Assembly: GCA_965178635.1 (NCBI GenBank)
Contig: CBCXVT010000030.1
Coordinates: 124,001 to 188,000 of the forward strand
Length of the DNA stretch: 64,000 nt
Source: GCA-2733415 sp965178635
GTDB lineage: Bacteria > Bacteroidota > Bacteroidia > Flavobacteriales > Flavobacteriaceae
Reading direction: 5' to 3'
Of this stretch, positions 43,255 to 53,314 are shown piece after piece (position 1 is the stretch's first letter; the number at the start of each line of letters is the position of its first letter). The translations under genes were made by a program, and so were the position numbers. The notes below the pieces were generated by a model, which saw only the letters and a list, made by a program, of their open reading frames with translations, did no database searches and was not told the DNA's origin.

Positions 43255-46200
43255 ATGAGCGAAAATACTTTTGTTGTTTATAATGCATCTGCTGGGTCTG
43301 GTAAAACATTCACATTGGTAAAATCGTATTTAAAAACATTGTTCTCATCAAGAGATGTTAATAAATACAAACGCATTTTAGCAATTACGTTTACTAATAA
43401 GGCGGTTGCTGAAATGAAAGGACGAATTCTAGAGAACTTAAAAGCATTTTCTACTCCAGAAATTTTATTAAAAGAAGTGCCTGATAATTTGAAAGGTGCA
43501 CAACAAATGTTTGTGATTATAGCTGAAGAGTTGCAAATTGATCACAGTAGGTTGCACCAAAAAGCAATCAGAATACAAGAAACAATTTTAAATAACTACG
43601 CCGCTTTTGATGTGGTGACTATTGATACATTCACACACCGACTAATTAGAACTTTTGCGTATGACTTGAAACTTCCTCAAAATTTTGAAGTTGCTTTAGA
43701 TACTGAAGATGTGTTACAAGAAGCCATTAGTAATGTGCTTGCTAAAGTTGGAGAAGATGATGATTTAACGAAGTTACTTATCAACTTTGCTACTCAAAAA
43801 GCAGATGATGATAAGAGTTGGGACATTTCATTAGACCTCTACCGAGTATCAAAACTTCTGTTGAATGAAAATGAAGTCAAGCATTTAGAATTGTTAAAAG
43901 ATAAAACGTTAAGTGATTTTGAAGATTTAAAGAAAACATTATCTGAAAAATTAATTACCGCGGAAGATAAGCTGGTTGAGATTGCAAAAAACAGATTATC
44001 TGATTTTGAACAAAAAGGAATTATTGAAGGTGATTTAAAATCGGTGTTTGGTTATTTCTCAAAGTTAGCTAAGCAAGATTTTAATGTAAAATATGGCGCA
44101 GTTTGGCAGACTAAATTGGTAAACGGAGATGTTATTTATCCGAAGAGAGTAGCTTCAGGAAATGGAGCATTAATTGATGACATTCAATCAGAAATAGCAT
44201 CAGATTTTGAGCAGACTAAAATCCTATTTTATGAACTGTCATTTTTGAAGAATTTTCAAAAAAATATTGTCCCTCTTTCTGTGATAAATGTTGTGCATCA
44301 GGAAATTCAACGTCTTAAAGAAGAACAAAATATTTTATTAATTTCTGAATTCAATCAAATTATAGCAAATGAAATAAAAGATCAACCGGCACCTTTTATT
44401 TATGAGCGTCTTGGTGAACGCTATCAGAATTATTTTATTGATGAATTTCAGGATACATCAGAAATGCAATGGCAGAATTTAATTCCGCTTACAGAAAATG
44501 CACTAGCAGCTGAGCCAAAAGAAAATGAGCAAAATTCATTGTTGATTGTTGGTGATGCAAAACAAGCTATTTACCGTTGGCGAGGTGGTAAACCGGAGCA
44601 GTTTATCGATTTGTATGAAGAAGAAAATCCGTTTCATATTAAAAAGAAGATAGCTAATTTAGATACAAACTTTAGGAGTTATAGTGAGGTGGTTGACTTC
44701 AATAATAATTTCTTCAGTTTTTTGTCGGGGAAGTTTCAAAACCCAACGCATCAAGAATTGTATCGTATAGGAAACGAACAAAAACAGAACTCAAAAAAAG
44801 GAGGTTTTGTAAAAGTCTCTTTTGTTGACAATGTTATTGAGGAAGAGGCTACTGAGTTGTATCAAGAAAAGGTTCTAGAAACAATTGAAAGTGTTTTAAA
44901 ACAAGGGTTTTGTAAAGCGGATATTTGTATTATCACCAGAAAAAAGAAAGACGGAATTGCTATAGCAGATTATTTAACTGAGCAAGAAATTAACATCATA
45001 TCTTCGGAAACATTGTTGTTAAGTAAATCGGAAGAAGTACAGTTTATTATTTCGTTTTTACACTACATGTTGTATCCGGAAAACAAAACGGTTAAAATTG
45101 AAATTCTAGGATATTTATATAAGAAGTTTGGGGTTTTAGAAAGTGAACATGAGTTTTATACGAGTTTGATAGGATTGTCTTCTAATGAATTTTTTGCAAA
45201 ATTAGCTTTGCTACATCATGTGCAATTTGACTACACTACGGTTCAAACTTTACCGTTTTATGAATTAGTAGAGCAAATTATAAGAGCGTTTAATTTGGTA
45301 GAACATTCCAATGCGTATGTTCAATATTTTTTAGACGAAGTACAATCATTTAGTCAGAAAAAAAGTACTGGTATTCAAGGGTTTTTGGAGTACTGGGAAT
45401 TGAAAAAAGACAAGTTAAGTATTGTGGCGCCAGATGGTGATGATGCGGTGACTTTAATGACTATTCATAAATCCAAAGGATTAGAGTTCCCTGTGATTAT
45501 TTTACCATTTGCTGAATTAGATATCTATAGAGAACAAGATTCAAAAGTGTGGTACCCTATAAATGTAGATGAATTTAATGGGTTTTCTGAAGCATTTTTA
45601 CATTTTAATAAAGATGTAGAAAACTATAGTGCTATTGGAGAAGCGTTATGGAACGATAGGCGTGCACAATTAGAGTTGGATAACATTAATCTGTTGTACG
45701 TTGCATTAACTAGACCTAAAGAGCAGTTGTATATCATCTCTAAAAAGAATGTTAGTAAAGATGGAGAGGAGAAAGATAATTTCTTTTCAGGATTTTTTAT
45801 CGGTTATTTAAAAAATATTGGAGTTTGGAATGATGAAACGGACGATTATGAATTTGGGAAAGCAGTTAAAAACTCAATTAAAACAGAAATACACAAACCT
45901 GAAGAATTGAAATTTTTATCCTCTTCAAGGATGGATCATAGTTTGTCGGTTTTAACAAAAGGAGGTTTTTTGTGGGATACTGAACAAAAAGAAGCTATTG
46001 AAAAAGGTAATTTAATTCATTTAATTTTATCAAAAATTACTTACGCAACCGATATAGATTTAGCGTTTCAGGAATTAGAATTTGAAGGGATAATTAATAA
46101 GGAGCAAGCAGCAGAGTTAAAACCTTCAGTAATTGAAGTTGTTGAAAAATCAGAGTTGAAAAGTTATTTTAAAGATGGATTACAAATATTCAATGAACGT

Positions 46201-46422
46201 CCTATTTTACAAAAAGGAGGTAAAATGTTAATTCCAGATAGAATTGTATTAGAAGGGAATAGTGCGTCAATTATTGATTATAAAACAGGATCTTATGATG
46301 TTAAACATGAACAACAAGTGAATAGGTATGCTGAAGCATTATTGGATATGAATTATGATATAGATAAAAAGTTATTGGTTTATTTAGGAGAAGAAATTAA
46401 GATCATTGATGTGTGTGGCTAA
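43255..46422 (+). CDS. addA: AddA-like helicase-nuclease (UvrD family with PD-(D/E)XK domain)
   Basis: A protein of 1055 residues. The UvrD-type helicase core has Walker A NASAGSGKTFTL (K17), Walker B YFIDEFQDTSEMQW, motif III GDAKQAIYRWRGG and motif VI LLYVALTRPKEQLYI. A C-terminal PD-(D/E)XK nuclease has IPDRIVLE and IIDYKTGSYD. With AddB it resects double-strand breaks for RecA. The ATG at 43255 gives the usual short N-terminus; an in-frame ATG at 43210 is possible but unlikely. Its partner gene addB lies 2.9 kb downstream, separated by kbl and an ompA-type gene. Confidence 0.9.
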   Translation: MSENTFVVYNASAGSGKTFTLVKSYLKTLFSSRDVNKYKRILAITFTNKAVAEMKGRILENLKAFSTPEILLKEVPDNLKGAQQMFVIIAEELQIDHSRLHQKAIRIQETILNNYAAFDVVTIDTFTHRLIRTFAYDLKLPQNFEVALDTEDVLQEAISNVLAKVGEDDDLTKLLINFATQKADDDKSWDISLDLYRVSKLLLNENEVKHLELLKDKTLSDFEDLKKTLSEKLITAEDKLVEIAKNRLSDFEQKGIIEGDLKSVFGYFSKLAKQDFNVKYGAVWQTKLVNGDVIYPKRVASGNGALIDDIQSEIASDFEQTKILFYELSFLKNFQKNIVPLSVINVVHQEIQRLKEEQNILLISEFNQIIANEIKDQPAPFIYERLGERYQNYFIDEFQDTSEMQWQNLIPLTENALAAEPKENEQNSLLIVGDAKQAIYRWRGGKPEQFIDLYEEENPFHIKKKIANLDTNFRSYSEVVDFNNNFFSFLSGKFQNPTHQELYRIGNEQKQNSKKGGFVKVSFVDNVIEEEATELYQEKVLETIESVLKQGFCKADICIITRKKKDGIAIADYLTEQEINIISSETLLLSKSEEVQFIISFLHYMLYPENKTVKIEILGYLYKKFGVLESEHEFYTSLIGLSSNEFFAKLALLHHVQFDYTTVQTLPFYELVEQIIRAFNLVEHSNAYVQYFLDEVQSFSQKKSTGIQGFLEYWELKKDKLSIVAPDGDDAVTLMTIHKSKGLEFPVIILPFAELDIYREQDSKVWYPINVDEFNGFSEAFLHFNKDVENYSAIGEALWNDRRAQLELDNINLLYVALTRPKEQLYIISKKNVSKDGEEKDNFFSGFFIGYLKNIGVWNDETDDYEFGKAVKNSIKTEIHKPEELKFLSSSRMDHSLSVLTKGGFLWDTEQKEAIEKGNLIHLILSKITYATDIDLAFQELEFEGIINKEQAAELKPSVIEVVEKSELKSYFKDGLQIFNERPILQKGGKMLIPDRIVLEGNSASIIDYKTGSYDVKHEQQVNRYAEALLDMNYDIDKKLLVYLGEEIKIIDVCG

Positions 46423-46434
46423 TTTCAAAATAAT

Positions 46435-46442
46435 TACATTTG
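46435..46442 (+). promoter_or_regulatory. -7 box for kbl
   Basis: TACATTTG matches TAnnTTTG, 43 nt before the kbl ATG. No -33 element at the expected distance. Confidence 0.38.
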
Positions 46443-46485
46443 TCAGTATAAAATCTCAAATGAGAAATCACGTAAAATAAAAATT

Positions 46486-47679
46486 ATGTACGGAAAAATA
46501 AAAGAACATTTAGAGCAAGAAATTCAAGATATAAAAGATAACGGCTTATATAAAAAGGAGCGTATTATTACAACACCACAAGATGCGGTTATTAAAATAT
46601 CAACAGGAGAAGAAGTAATTAACTTCTGTGCAAATAATTATTTAGGATTGTCATCTCACCCAGAAGTTATACAGGCAGCAAAAGATGCTATGGATACACA
46701 CGGTTTCGGAATGTCGTCTGTACGTTTCATTTGCGGAACACAAGATATTCATAAAGAACTTGAATCGAAAATTGCAAGTTTCTACGGTACAGAAGATACC
46801 ATTTTATATGCAGCAGCTTTTGATGCTAATGGTGGTGTGTTTGAGCCATTATTAGGAAAAGAAGATGCTATTATTTCAGATTCTCTAAACCATGCGTCTA
46901 TTATAGATGGTGTGCGTTTGTGTAAAGCAGCAAGATACCGTTATCAAAATAGTGATATGGCTGATTTGGAAACGCAATTGATTTCAGCTAATGAAAATGG
47001 TGCACGATTTAAAATCATTGTAACAGATGGTGTATTTTCTATGGATGGAATTGTAGCGCCTTTAGATCAAATTTGTGATTTAGCAGATAAATATGATGCT
47101 ATGGTTATGATTGATGAATGTCATTCAGCAGGGTTTATTGGGGAAACTGGGCGAGGAACTTTAGAGGCTAAAGGTGTTTTGGATAGAATAGATATCATTA
47201 CTGGTACTTTAGGAAAAGCGTTAGGGGGAGCCATGGGTGGTTATACTACTGGTAAAAAAGAAATTATAGATGTTTTACGTCAACGCTCAAGACCGTATTT
47301 GTTTTCTAATTCATTAGCGCCAGCAATTGTTGGAGCATCAATTAAAGTGTTTGAAATGTTAGATAAAGACACAACTTTAAGAGATAAATTAGAATGGAAT
47401 ACTGATTACTTTAAAAAAGGCATGAAAGCCGCTGGTTTGGATATCGTTGAGGGAGATTCTGCAATTGTACCTGTAATGTTATATGATGCGAAACTATCTC
47501 AAACTATGGCAGATAAGTTATTGGAAGAGGGGATTTATGTCATTGGCTTCTTTTATCCGGTTGTGCCAAAAGAAAAAGCGAGAATACGGGTACAATTGTC
47601 TGCAGCACATGAAAAAGAACATTTAGATAAAGCAATAGCAGCGTTTACGAAGGTTGCCAAGGAGTTAAATGTGATTTAG
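46486..47679 (+). CDS. kbl: Glycine C-acetyltransferase (2-amino-3-ketobutyrate CoA ligase)
   Basis: A 397-residue PLP enzyme of the alpha-oxoamine synthase family, acting in threonine breakdown to glycine and acetyl-CoA. The PLP lysine is in TGTLGKALGGAMGGY, the cofactor aspartate in MIDECHSAGFIG, and a family block is NNYLGLSSHPEV. The close relative serine palmitoyltransferase has similar sequence, but overall resemblance to Kbl is stronger (ends EKARIRVQLSAAHEKEHLD). No tdh gene is adjacent. Confidence 0.93.
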   Translation: MYGKIKEHLEQEIQDIKDNGLYKKERIITTPQDAVIKISTGEEVINFCANNYLGLSSHPEVIQAAKDAMDTHGFGMSSVRFICGTQDIHKELESKIASFYGTEDTILYAAAFDANGGVFEPLLGKEDAIISDSLNHASIIDGVRLCKAARYRYQNSDMADLETQLISANENGARFKIIVTDGVFSMDGIVAPLDQICDLADKYDAMVMIDECHSAGFIGETGRGTLEAKGVLDRIDIITGTLGKALGGAMGGYTTGKKEIIDVLRQRSRPYLFSNSLAPAIVGASIKVFEMLDKDTTLRDKLEWNTDYFKKGMKAAGLDIVEGDSAIVPVMLYDAKLSQTMADKLLEEGIYVIGFFYPVVPKEKARIRVQLSAAHEKEHLDKAIAAFTKVAKELNVI

Positions 47680-47734
47680 CTAAAAAAAATAGTGAGGGCT
47701 ATAAACTAAAAAACTAAAAATAATTACTTAAATT

Positions 47735-47765
47735 TTTGTTAATAACTTTTTAGGTACTACATTTG
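47735..47765 (+). promoter_or_regulatory. Promoter of the OmpA-family gene
   Basis: TTTG (47735-47738), 19 nt, then TACATTTG (47758-47765), a complete match to the Bacteroidota promoter pattern, giving a leader of about 30 nt before the ATG. Confidence 0.7.
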
Positions 47766-47799
47766 CTGAGATTAACACTTAAAATTAAACTTTATTAAT

Positions 47800-49218
47800 A
47801 TGAAACAATTTAGTAAAATATTAGTTGCATGTGCCTTAGTATTAGGGGTAAGCGCTAATGCACAAACTGAAGACAATCCATGGGCTGTAACAGTTGGAGC
47901 CAATGCAGTTAACTATTTCTCTGCAGGAAATGAAGGTACAGTTGGAAACTCTGGAAACAATGAATCAGAAATGTTCACTGAATTTTTTAATGCAGCTGAC
48001 CAATGGAATACGGTTCCTTCATTATCTCATTTATCTGTTGCTCGTTATATGGGTAGTGGTGTAAGTATTGATGTAACTGGAACATTCAACAAGATAACAC
48101 AATTTGGGAATAAAGAAGCTTATGATAATGAGCTAATTTCACCAGATGATGTTGATGGAGAAGTATATATCGGTTTAGATTTAGGTGTGAACTATCACTT
48201 AAACTCATTGTGGAACGGTATGAATTGGTTAGACCCTTATTTAAGAGCTAATGCTGGTAACAACTGGATGATGAATGAGTCTAGTTTAGTTGCAGGTGGA
48301 GGTTTAGGTATTAATTTCTGGTTAAACAACAACGTTGCTTTAAAAGTACAATCTGTATTTAAAAATAACTTTGCTGAAGAGTTAGAAAATGCTAACTATT
48401 TCCAAAACACTTTAGGTTTAACTTTCGCATTTGGAGGTACTGATACTGACGGTGATGGAATATATGACAAATATGATGCTTGTCCAGAAGTTGCTGGATT
48501 AGAAGAATTCAAAGGATGTCCTGATACTGACGGAGACGGAATTGAAGACGCAAAAGATGACTGTCCAGAAGTTGCTGGTTTACTAGAATATAATGGATGT
48601 GCTGATACTGACGGTGACGGTGTATCTGACAACAAAGACGAATGTGTTGATGTTGCAGGTTTAAAAGAATTAGCTGGTTGTCCTGATGCTGATGCTGATG
48701 GTATTGCTGATGCTAAAGATGGTTGTCCTCAAGTAGCTGGACCAGCTGCTAACAACGGATGCCCTTGGCCAGATACTGATGGTGATTCAGTTTTAGATAA
48801 AGATGATCAATGTGTTGATGTTGCAGGAACTGTAGCAAACAACGGTTGTCCAGAAGCTACTGAAGAAGTAGTTAAGAAATTAAATGACTACGCTAAGACT
48901 ATCTTATTTGATTCAGGAAAAGCATCTTTCAAAGAACAAGCTTATTCTGCTTTAACTGCAATGAACGCAATCTTTAAAGAGTACCCATCTGCTAAATTTG
49001 ATTTAGGTGGTCATACTGATAGTGCTGGTGGTGCGAAAAGCAACCAATTATTATCTGAAAGAAGAGTTAATGCTGTAAGAGATTGGTTTATCGCTAACGG
49101 AATTGCTGCTGACAGATTAACAGCTACAGGATACGGAGAAACTACTCCAATCGATTCTAACAGAACTAGAGCTGGTAGAGCAAACAACAGAAGAGTAGAG
49201 GTTAAATTAGCAAAGTAA
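47800..49218 (+). CDS. OmpA-family outer membrane protein with thrombospondin type 3 repeats
   Basis: A 472-residue abundant-type outer membrane protein. It has a signal peptide (ending near SANAQ), an N-terminal beta-barrel of about 195 residues, five calcium-binding thrombospondin type 3 repeats over about 215-350 (DTDGDGIEDAKDDCPEVAG and variants), and a C-terminal OmpA peptidoglycan-binding domain (LGGHTDSAGG, then LSERRVNAVRDWF and NNRRVEVKL). It links the outer membrane to the wall. A strong promoter and a terminator flank it. Confidence 0.94.
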   Translation: MKQFSKILVACALVLGVSANAQTEDNPWAVTVGANAVNYFSAGNEGTVGNSGNNESEMFTEFFNAADQWNTVPSLSHLSVARYMGSGVSIDVTGTFNKITQFGNKEAYDNELISPDDVDGEVYIGLDLGVNYHLNSLWNGMNWLDPYLRANAGNNWMMNESSLVAGGGLGINFWLNNNVALKVQSVFKNNFAEELENANYFQNTLGLTFAFGGTDTDGDGIYDKYDACPEVAGLEEFKGCPDTDGDGIEDAKDDCPEVAGLLEYNGCADTDGDGVSDNKDECVDVAGLKELAGCPDADADGIADAKDGCPQVAGPAANNGCPWPDTDGDSVLDKDDQCVDVAGTVANNGCPEATEEVVKKLNDYAKTILFDSGKASFKEQAYSALTAMNAIFKEYPSAKFDLGGHTDSAGGAKSNQLLSERRVNAVRDWFIANGIAADRLTATGYGETTPIDSNRTRAGRANNRRVEVKLAK

Positions 49219-49241
49219 TTTAATTTCCTTAAAATAAAATT

Positions 49242-49273
49242 AAAAGCGTCTCGTTAATCGAGGCGCTTTTTTT
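49242..49273 (+). terminator. OmpA-gene intrinsic terminator
   Basis: A 12-bp stem AAAAGCGTCTCG / CGAGGCGCTTTT (one G-U type pair), a 5-base loop and a T run. It ends 12 bp before addB, so addB transcription must start inside or read through it. Confidence 0.88.
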
Positions 49274-49284
49274 ATTTTTACTAA

Positions 49285-52026
49285 ATGCAAAGTTTTATAG
49301 CCAAGTGTTTAGAAAAAATAGCGATTGATGATAACCAAATCAGTCAAGTTGTTTTTGTATTACCCAGTAAACGTGCTGGTGTGTTCTTGAAAAAAGAACT
49401 ATCTCATTATTATAATTCAACTATTTTTATTCCTCAAATTATAAGTATTGAAGAACTTATAGAAACTATTTCAGGACTGAAAACACTATCAAATATTGAA
49501 ACAGTATTTGAGTTTTATAACGTGTATTGTTCTCTTATTCCTCAAGATAAAGTAGAATCATTTGAGTCATTTTCAAAATGGGCACAAATATTATTACATG
49601 ATTTTAATGAAATTGACCGTTATAAAATTTATTCAAAAGATTTCTTTTCAAACCTATCAAGCATCAAACAAATTGAAACTTGGTCGCCTAATGATGAGCC
49701 TACAGAATTAATTAAGAATTATTTAAGTTTCTGGGAGAACTCATTTCAACTTTATCAAAAACTTTATGACACACTGTTAGAAAAGAATACAGGTTATCAG
49801 GGGCTTGTTTATAAGGAGGCTTCTGAACAAATTGAACATTATGCTCAAAACATGACGTCACATCATTATTTCCTCGGATTTAATGCTTTAAACGCCTGTG
49901 AGGAAGTTATTTTTCAAGAATTACTACAACAGGATCTTGCAACTGTGTTATGGGATACTGACGAAGTGTTTTTCAACTCACCAACAAATAGTACAGCGCA
50001 TTTTTTACGTCAATATAAATCAGATTGGAAGTATTATTTAGATAATGATTTTTCAATTATTTCTAATGAGTTTACCTCAGATAAAACTATTGATGTTTAC
50101 GCTTTGCCTAAAAACATTGGTCAAGTTAAAAAAGTAGGTGATTTATTAAGTCAATTATCGGCAGAAGAATTAAAAGAAACTGCTGTAGTTTTGGGTGATG
50201 AATCATTGCTACTACCATTATTAAATTCATTACCAAAAAATGTTACCAACATAAATATTACTATGGGGATGGCTTTAAAAGATATCCCATTGGCAGCTTT
50301 TTTTGAAAGTGTTTTTCAACTGTATTTTCAGCAATCAGGAAATCGGTTTTATTTTAAAAAAGTTTTAAATTTCTTAAATAATAATTACACAAAGTTACTT
50401 TTTGGAGCTGACGATGTAAATCGTTTAATTTCTTATATACAAACTTATAATGTTATCACTTTAACACAATCTGATATTGAAGAATATGTAACCCTAGAAG
50501 GTTCTATTGCGCAATTATTCTCATTAAATAAAGATGTTTCAAATACTATTTCTGTGTTTCAACAGGTAATATTGTTATTAAAGTCTAAAGTTAAATCACA
50601 GGTGTCACATCAATTAGATTTAGAGTATTTATACCGATTTAATGAAGTGTTTAATGTGTTGGCTGGTCTTCATAGTAAATATAATGCAATAAAATCGTTA
50701 GAAAGTTTCCATCAAATATATAAAGAAGTATTAAGTTCAGAAACGTTAGATTTTAAAGGAGAACCTATTCAAGGATTGCAAATTATGGGAATGTTAGAAT
50801 CACGTGTATTAGACTTTAAACGCGTTATTTTAACCTCAGTAAATGAAGGGATTTTACCTTCTGGAAAAAGCAATAATTCATTTATTCCTTTTGATTTAAA
50901 ATTAGAGTTTAAATTACCAACATATTATGATAAAGATGCGGTTTATACCTATCATTTTTTTAAATTATTACAACGCGCAAAAGACGTATCATTAATATAT
51001 AATACTGAACCCGATGGTTTAAACGCAGGAGAAAAAAGTAGATTTTTATTGCAATTAGAGTCTATTTTAAATGAAAGCCATACAATTAATCATCATATTA
51101 GTACGCCAAAAATTCCATCTGCAACACAACAATTACAAGTTATTCAGAAAGATGCTGCTGTAATTGAACGTTTAAAAGTAATTTCTGAAAAAGGGTTTTC
51201 TCCATCGGCGTTAACCCAGTATGTTAGAAATCCGATAGATTTTTATAAACAGAAAATTCTTCAAATTTATGAAGAAGATGAAGTAGAAGAAACTGTTGCT
51301 GCAAATACATTAGGAACAATTGTGCACAATACCTTAGAGGAGTTTTATAAGCCATTAGAAGGTCAGATTCTTACAAAAGAGCTGATTAATCTTATGCAGA
51401 AAAAAATTAATTCTGAGGTAGGAAGTCAATTTCAAAAGGAGTTTAAAAAAGGTGATATTTCTAAAGGGCAAAACTTAATTATTTATAATATTGCAAAACG
51501 TTATGTGTCTAATTTTCTGAAACAAGAATTAAAACTAATAGCTGATGGAAAGGAGATTATTATTTGGCATATTGAATCGAATTTAAAATCAAAATTGGAT
51601 ATTCCTGGTTTAGATTTTCCTGTTTTTATAACTGGAAAGGTTGATAGAATTGATGAGGTTGATGGTGTTATTAGAATTATAGATTACAAAACAGGAAAGG
51701 TTGAGCAAGGTAAAGTTGAGTTGGTAAACTGGGAAGATATCACTACAGATTATACAAAGTTTAGCAAGCCATTTCAGATTTTAACTTACGCACAGATGAT
51801 TATGCAGGAACAACAATTTCAGAAACCAGTTGAAGCCGGAATTATATCATTCAAAAATTTAAATGCAGGATTTTTAAAGTTTTCTAAAAAAGATAAAGAA
51901 GGTCGTGGTGCTAAAAAAGAGTCTATAATAACTCAAGAAACGTTAAATGATTTCTCTGTTCAATTAGAGCGTCTGATATTAGAAATATGCAATTTAAATA
52001 TTCCGTTTACAGAAAAAGAAGTGTAA
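49285..52026 (+). CDS. addB: AddB-like PD-(D/E)XK nuclease subunit
   Basis: A 913-residue AddB-type subunit. The N-terminus has a helicase-like fold without a Walker A (VVFVLPSKRAGVFLKKEL). The C-terminal nuclease domain has GTIVHNTLEEFY, then the catalytic ITGKVDRIDEVDGVIRIIDYKTG. The block that in many AddB proteins carries an iron-sulfur cysteine reads YVRNPIDFYKQ here, with asparagine, and no cysteine cluster is seen at the end, so an Fe-S staple seems absent. It is expected to work with AddA. Confidence 0.88.
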   Translation: MQSFIAKCLEKIAIDDNQISQVVFVLPSKRAGVFLKKELSHYYNSTIFIPQIISIEELIETISGLKTLSNIETVFEFYNVYCSLIPQDKVESFESFSKWAQILLHDFNEIDRYKIYSKDFFSNLSSIKQIETWSPNDEPTELIKNYLSFWENSFQLYQKLYDTLLEKNTGYQGLVYKEASEQIEHYAQNMTSHHYFLGFNALNACEEVIFQELLQQDLATVLWDTDEVFFNSPTNSTAHFLRQYKSDWKYYLDNDFSIISNEFTSDKTIDVYALPKNIGQVKKVGDLLSQLSAEELKETAVVLGDESLLLPLLNSLPKNVTNINITMGMALKDIPLAAFFESVFQLYFQQSGNRFYFKKVLNFLNNNYTKLLFGADDVNRLISYIQTYNVITLTQSDIEEYVTLEGSIAQLFSLNKDVSNTISVFQQVILLLKSKVKSQVSHQLDLEYLYRFNEVFNVLAGLHSKYNAIKSLESFHQIYKEVLSSETLDFKGEPIQGLQIMGMLESRVLDFKRVILTSVNEGILPSGKSNNSFIPFDLKLEFKLPTYYDKDAVYTYHFFKLLQRAKDVSLIYNTEPDGLNAGEKSRFLLQLESILNESHTINHHISTPKIPSATQQLQVIQKDAAVIERLKVISEKGFSPSALTQYVRNPIDFYKQKILQIYEEDEVEETVAANTLGTIVHNTLEEFYKPLEGQILTKELINLMQKKINSEVGSQFQKEFKKGDISKGQNLIIYNIAKRYVSNFLKQELKLIADGKEIIIWHIESNLKSKLDIPGLDFPVFITGKVDRIDEVDGVIRIIDYKTGKVEQGKVELVNWEDITTDYTKFSKPFQILTYAQMIMQEQQFQKPVEAGIISFKNLNAGFLKFSKKDKEGRGAKKESIITQETLNDFSVQLERLILEICNLNIPFTEKEV

Positions 52027-52028
52027 AA

Positions 52029-52619
52029 ATGACTAAAGCGACTCATGTGTTATCCAGAGGGAATAAAAAACCAATTTTAATTGATGTATCTTTTATAAAC
52101 AACAATCAACCAAAACCTATTGTTGTTTTTTGCCATGGTTATAAAGGCTTTAAAGATTGGGGTTGTTGGAATTTATTAGCAGAAAATATTGCTCAATCCA
52201 CCATGTTTTGTTTAAAGTTTAATTTTTCTCATAACGGAGGAACTGTTGAACAACCAATAGATTTTCCAGACTTAAATGCTTTTGGAGAAAATAACTTCTC
52301 AAAAGAATTAGATGATTTAGATGCGGTTTTAAACTGGATTTCAAAAGATGAAAACCCTTATTCAAATGAAATAGATACTTCTAATATTATTCTTGTAGGA
52401 CATTCAAGAGGTGGTGGAATTGTGACAATTAAGACTGCTGAAGATGATCGAATAACAAAATTGATTACTCTTGCTGGAGCTTCAGATTATAAGTCACGAT
52501 TTCCTACAGGTACTCAACTAGATTATTGGAGAAATGAAGGTGTTGCATATATAGAAAACGCGAGAACAAAGCAGCAGATGCCGCATTACATTCAATTTCA
52601 TGATGATTTTGTAGCAAAT
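52029..52619 (+). pseudogene. Alpha/beta hydrolase, 3' end missing
   Basis: The first 196 or so residues of an alpha/beta hydrolase. The nucleophile elbow is VGHSRGGGIV and an oxyanion-side block is VFCHGYKGFKDWGC. The frame then runs into unrelated sequence at about 52619-52622 and stops at 52637. By family length about 60 residues, including the catalytic histidine, are missing. What follows is the inside of ftsI in another frame. ATG 52029 is the start; the frame upstream overlaps addB. Confidence 0.85.
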
Positions 52620-53314
52620 GGTTTTATAATGCTATAGCAAATAATGGTGAAATGGTAAAACCACGTTTTGTAAAAGAAATACGAGATTTTAAAAGCAGTG
52701 AGCCAATTAAAACTTTTGAAAAAGAAATATTGAACCCGAAAATTTGCTCAGATGCAACTATTGGAAAAGTGAAAGAGATGATGAAAAATGTTGTTGTACG
52801 CGGTACAGCAACTAATATCTATTCTAAGGATTTTTCTATGGCTGGTAAAACAGGAACTTGTACTACGGATTACGGCGATAAAAAAGCAAAGAAGCAATAT
52901 ATCTCGTCGTTTTCAGGATATTTTCCCGCTGACAATCCGAAATACTCTTGTATTGTGGTGATTCATAAGCCTAAGACCTCGATTGGGTATTACGGTAATG
53001 TTGTTGCAGCTCCGGTGTTTAAAACAATTGCAAAAAAAATATATACAGATACGCCGTTGGTTGATGAAGTTGATATGGTTTTTTCTGAAGATTCAGCTTT
53101 GAATAAAAAGTATAATTCATACTTGGAAAAAAGTAGAAAAGAATATAAAACTGTGCCTAATGTAGTTGGTATGAGTGGTATGGATGCTATTTCATTCTTA
53201 GAAAATTTAGGAATGAAAGTATTTGTAAAAGGAAACGGAAAAGTGAAAAAACAATCGCTGAATGTAGGAGAAAAAATAACTGAAGCTAAAGAAATAGTAT
53301 TAGAATTATCGTGA
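52620..53314 (+). pseudogene. ftsI: FtsI (PBP3) C-terminal fragment with PASTA domain
   Basis: The last 230 residues of the division transpeptidase FtsI. It begins inside the transpeptidase domain (FYNAIANNGEMVKPRFVKEI, in frame from 52622), contains the KTG motif in SMAGKTGTCTTDYG, and ends with a PASTA domain (TVPNVVGMSGMDAISFLENL). The N-terminal two thirds, including the membrane anchor and the SxxK serine, are absent. ftsI is essential, so either another intact copy exists or the junction at about 52620 is an assembly fault. The stop overlaps the murE start (GTGA). Confidence 0.88.

Noticed and set aside
48441..48850. Repeated DNA segments that look like a tandem-repeat array
   Set aside because: They are the coding repeats of thrombospondin type 3 domains in the OmpA-family protein, not a CRISPR or a satellite.
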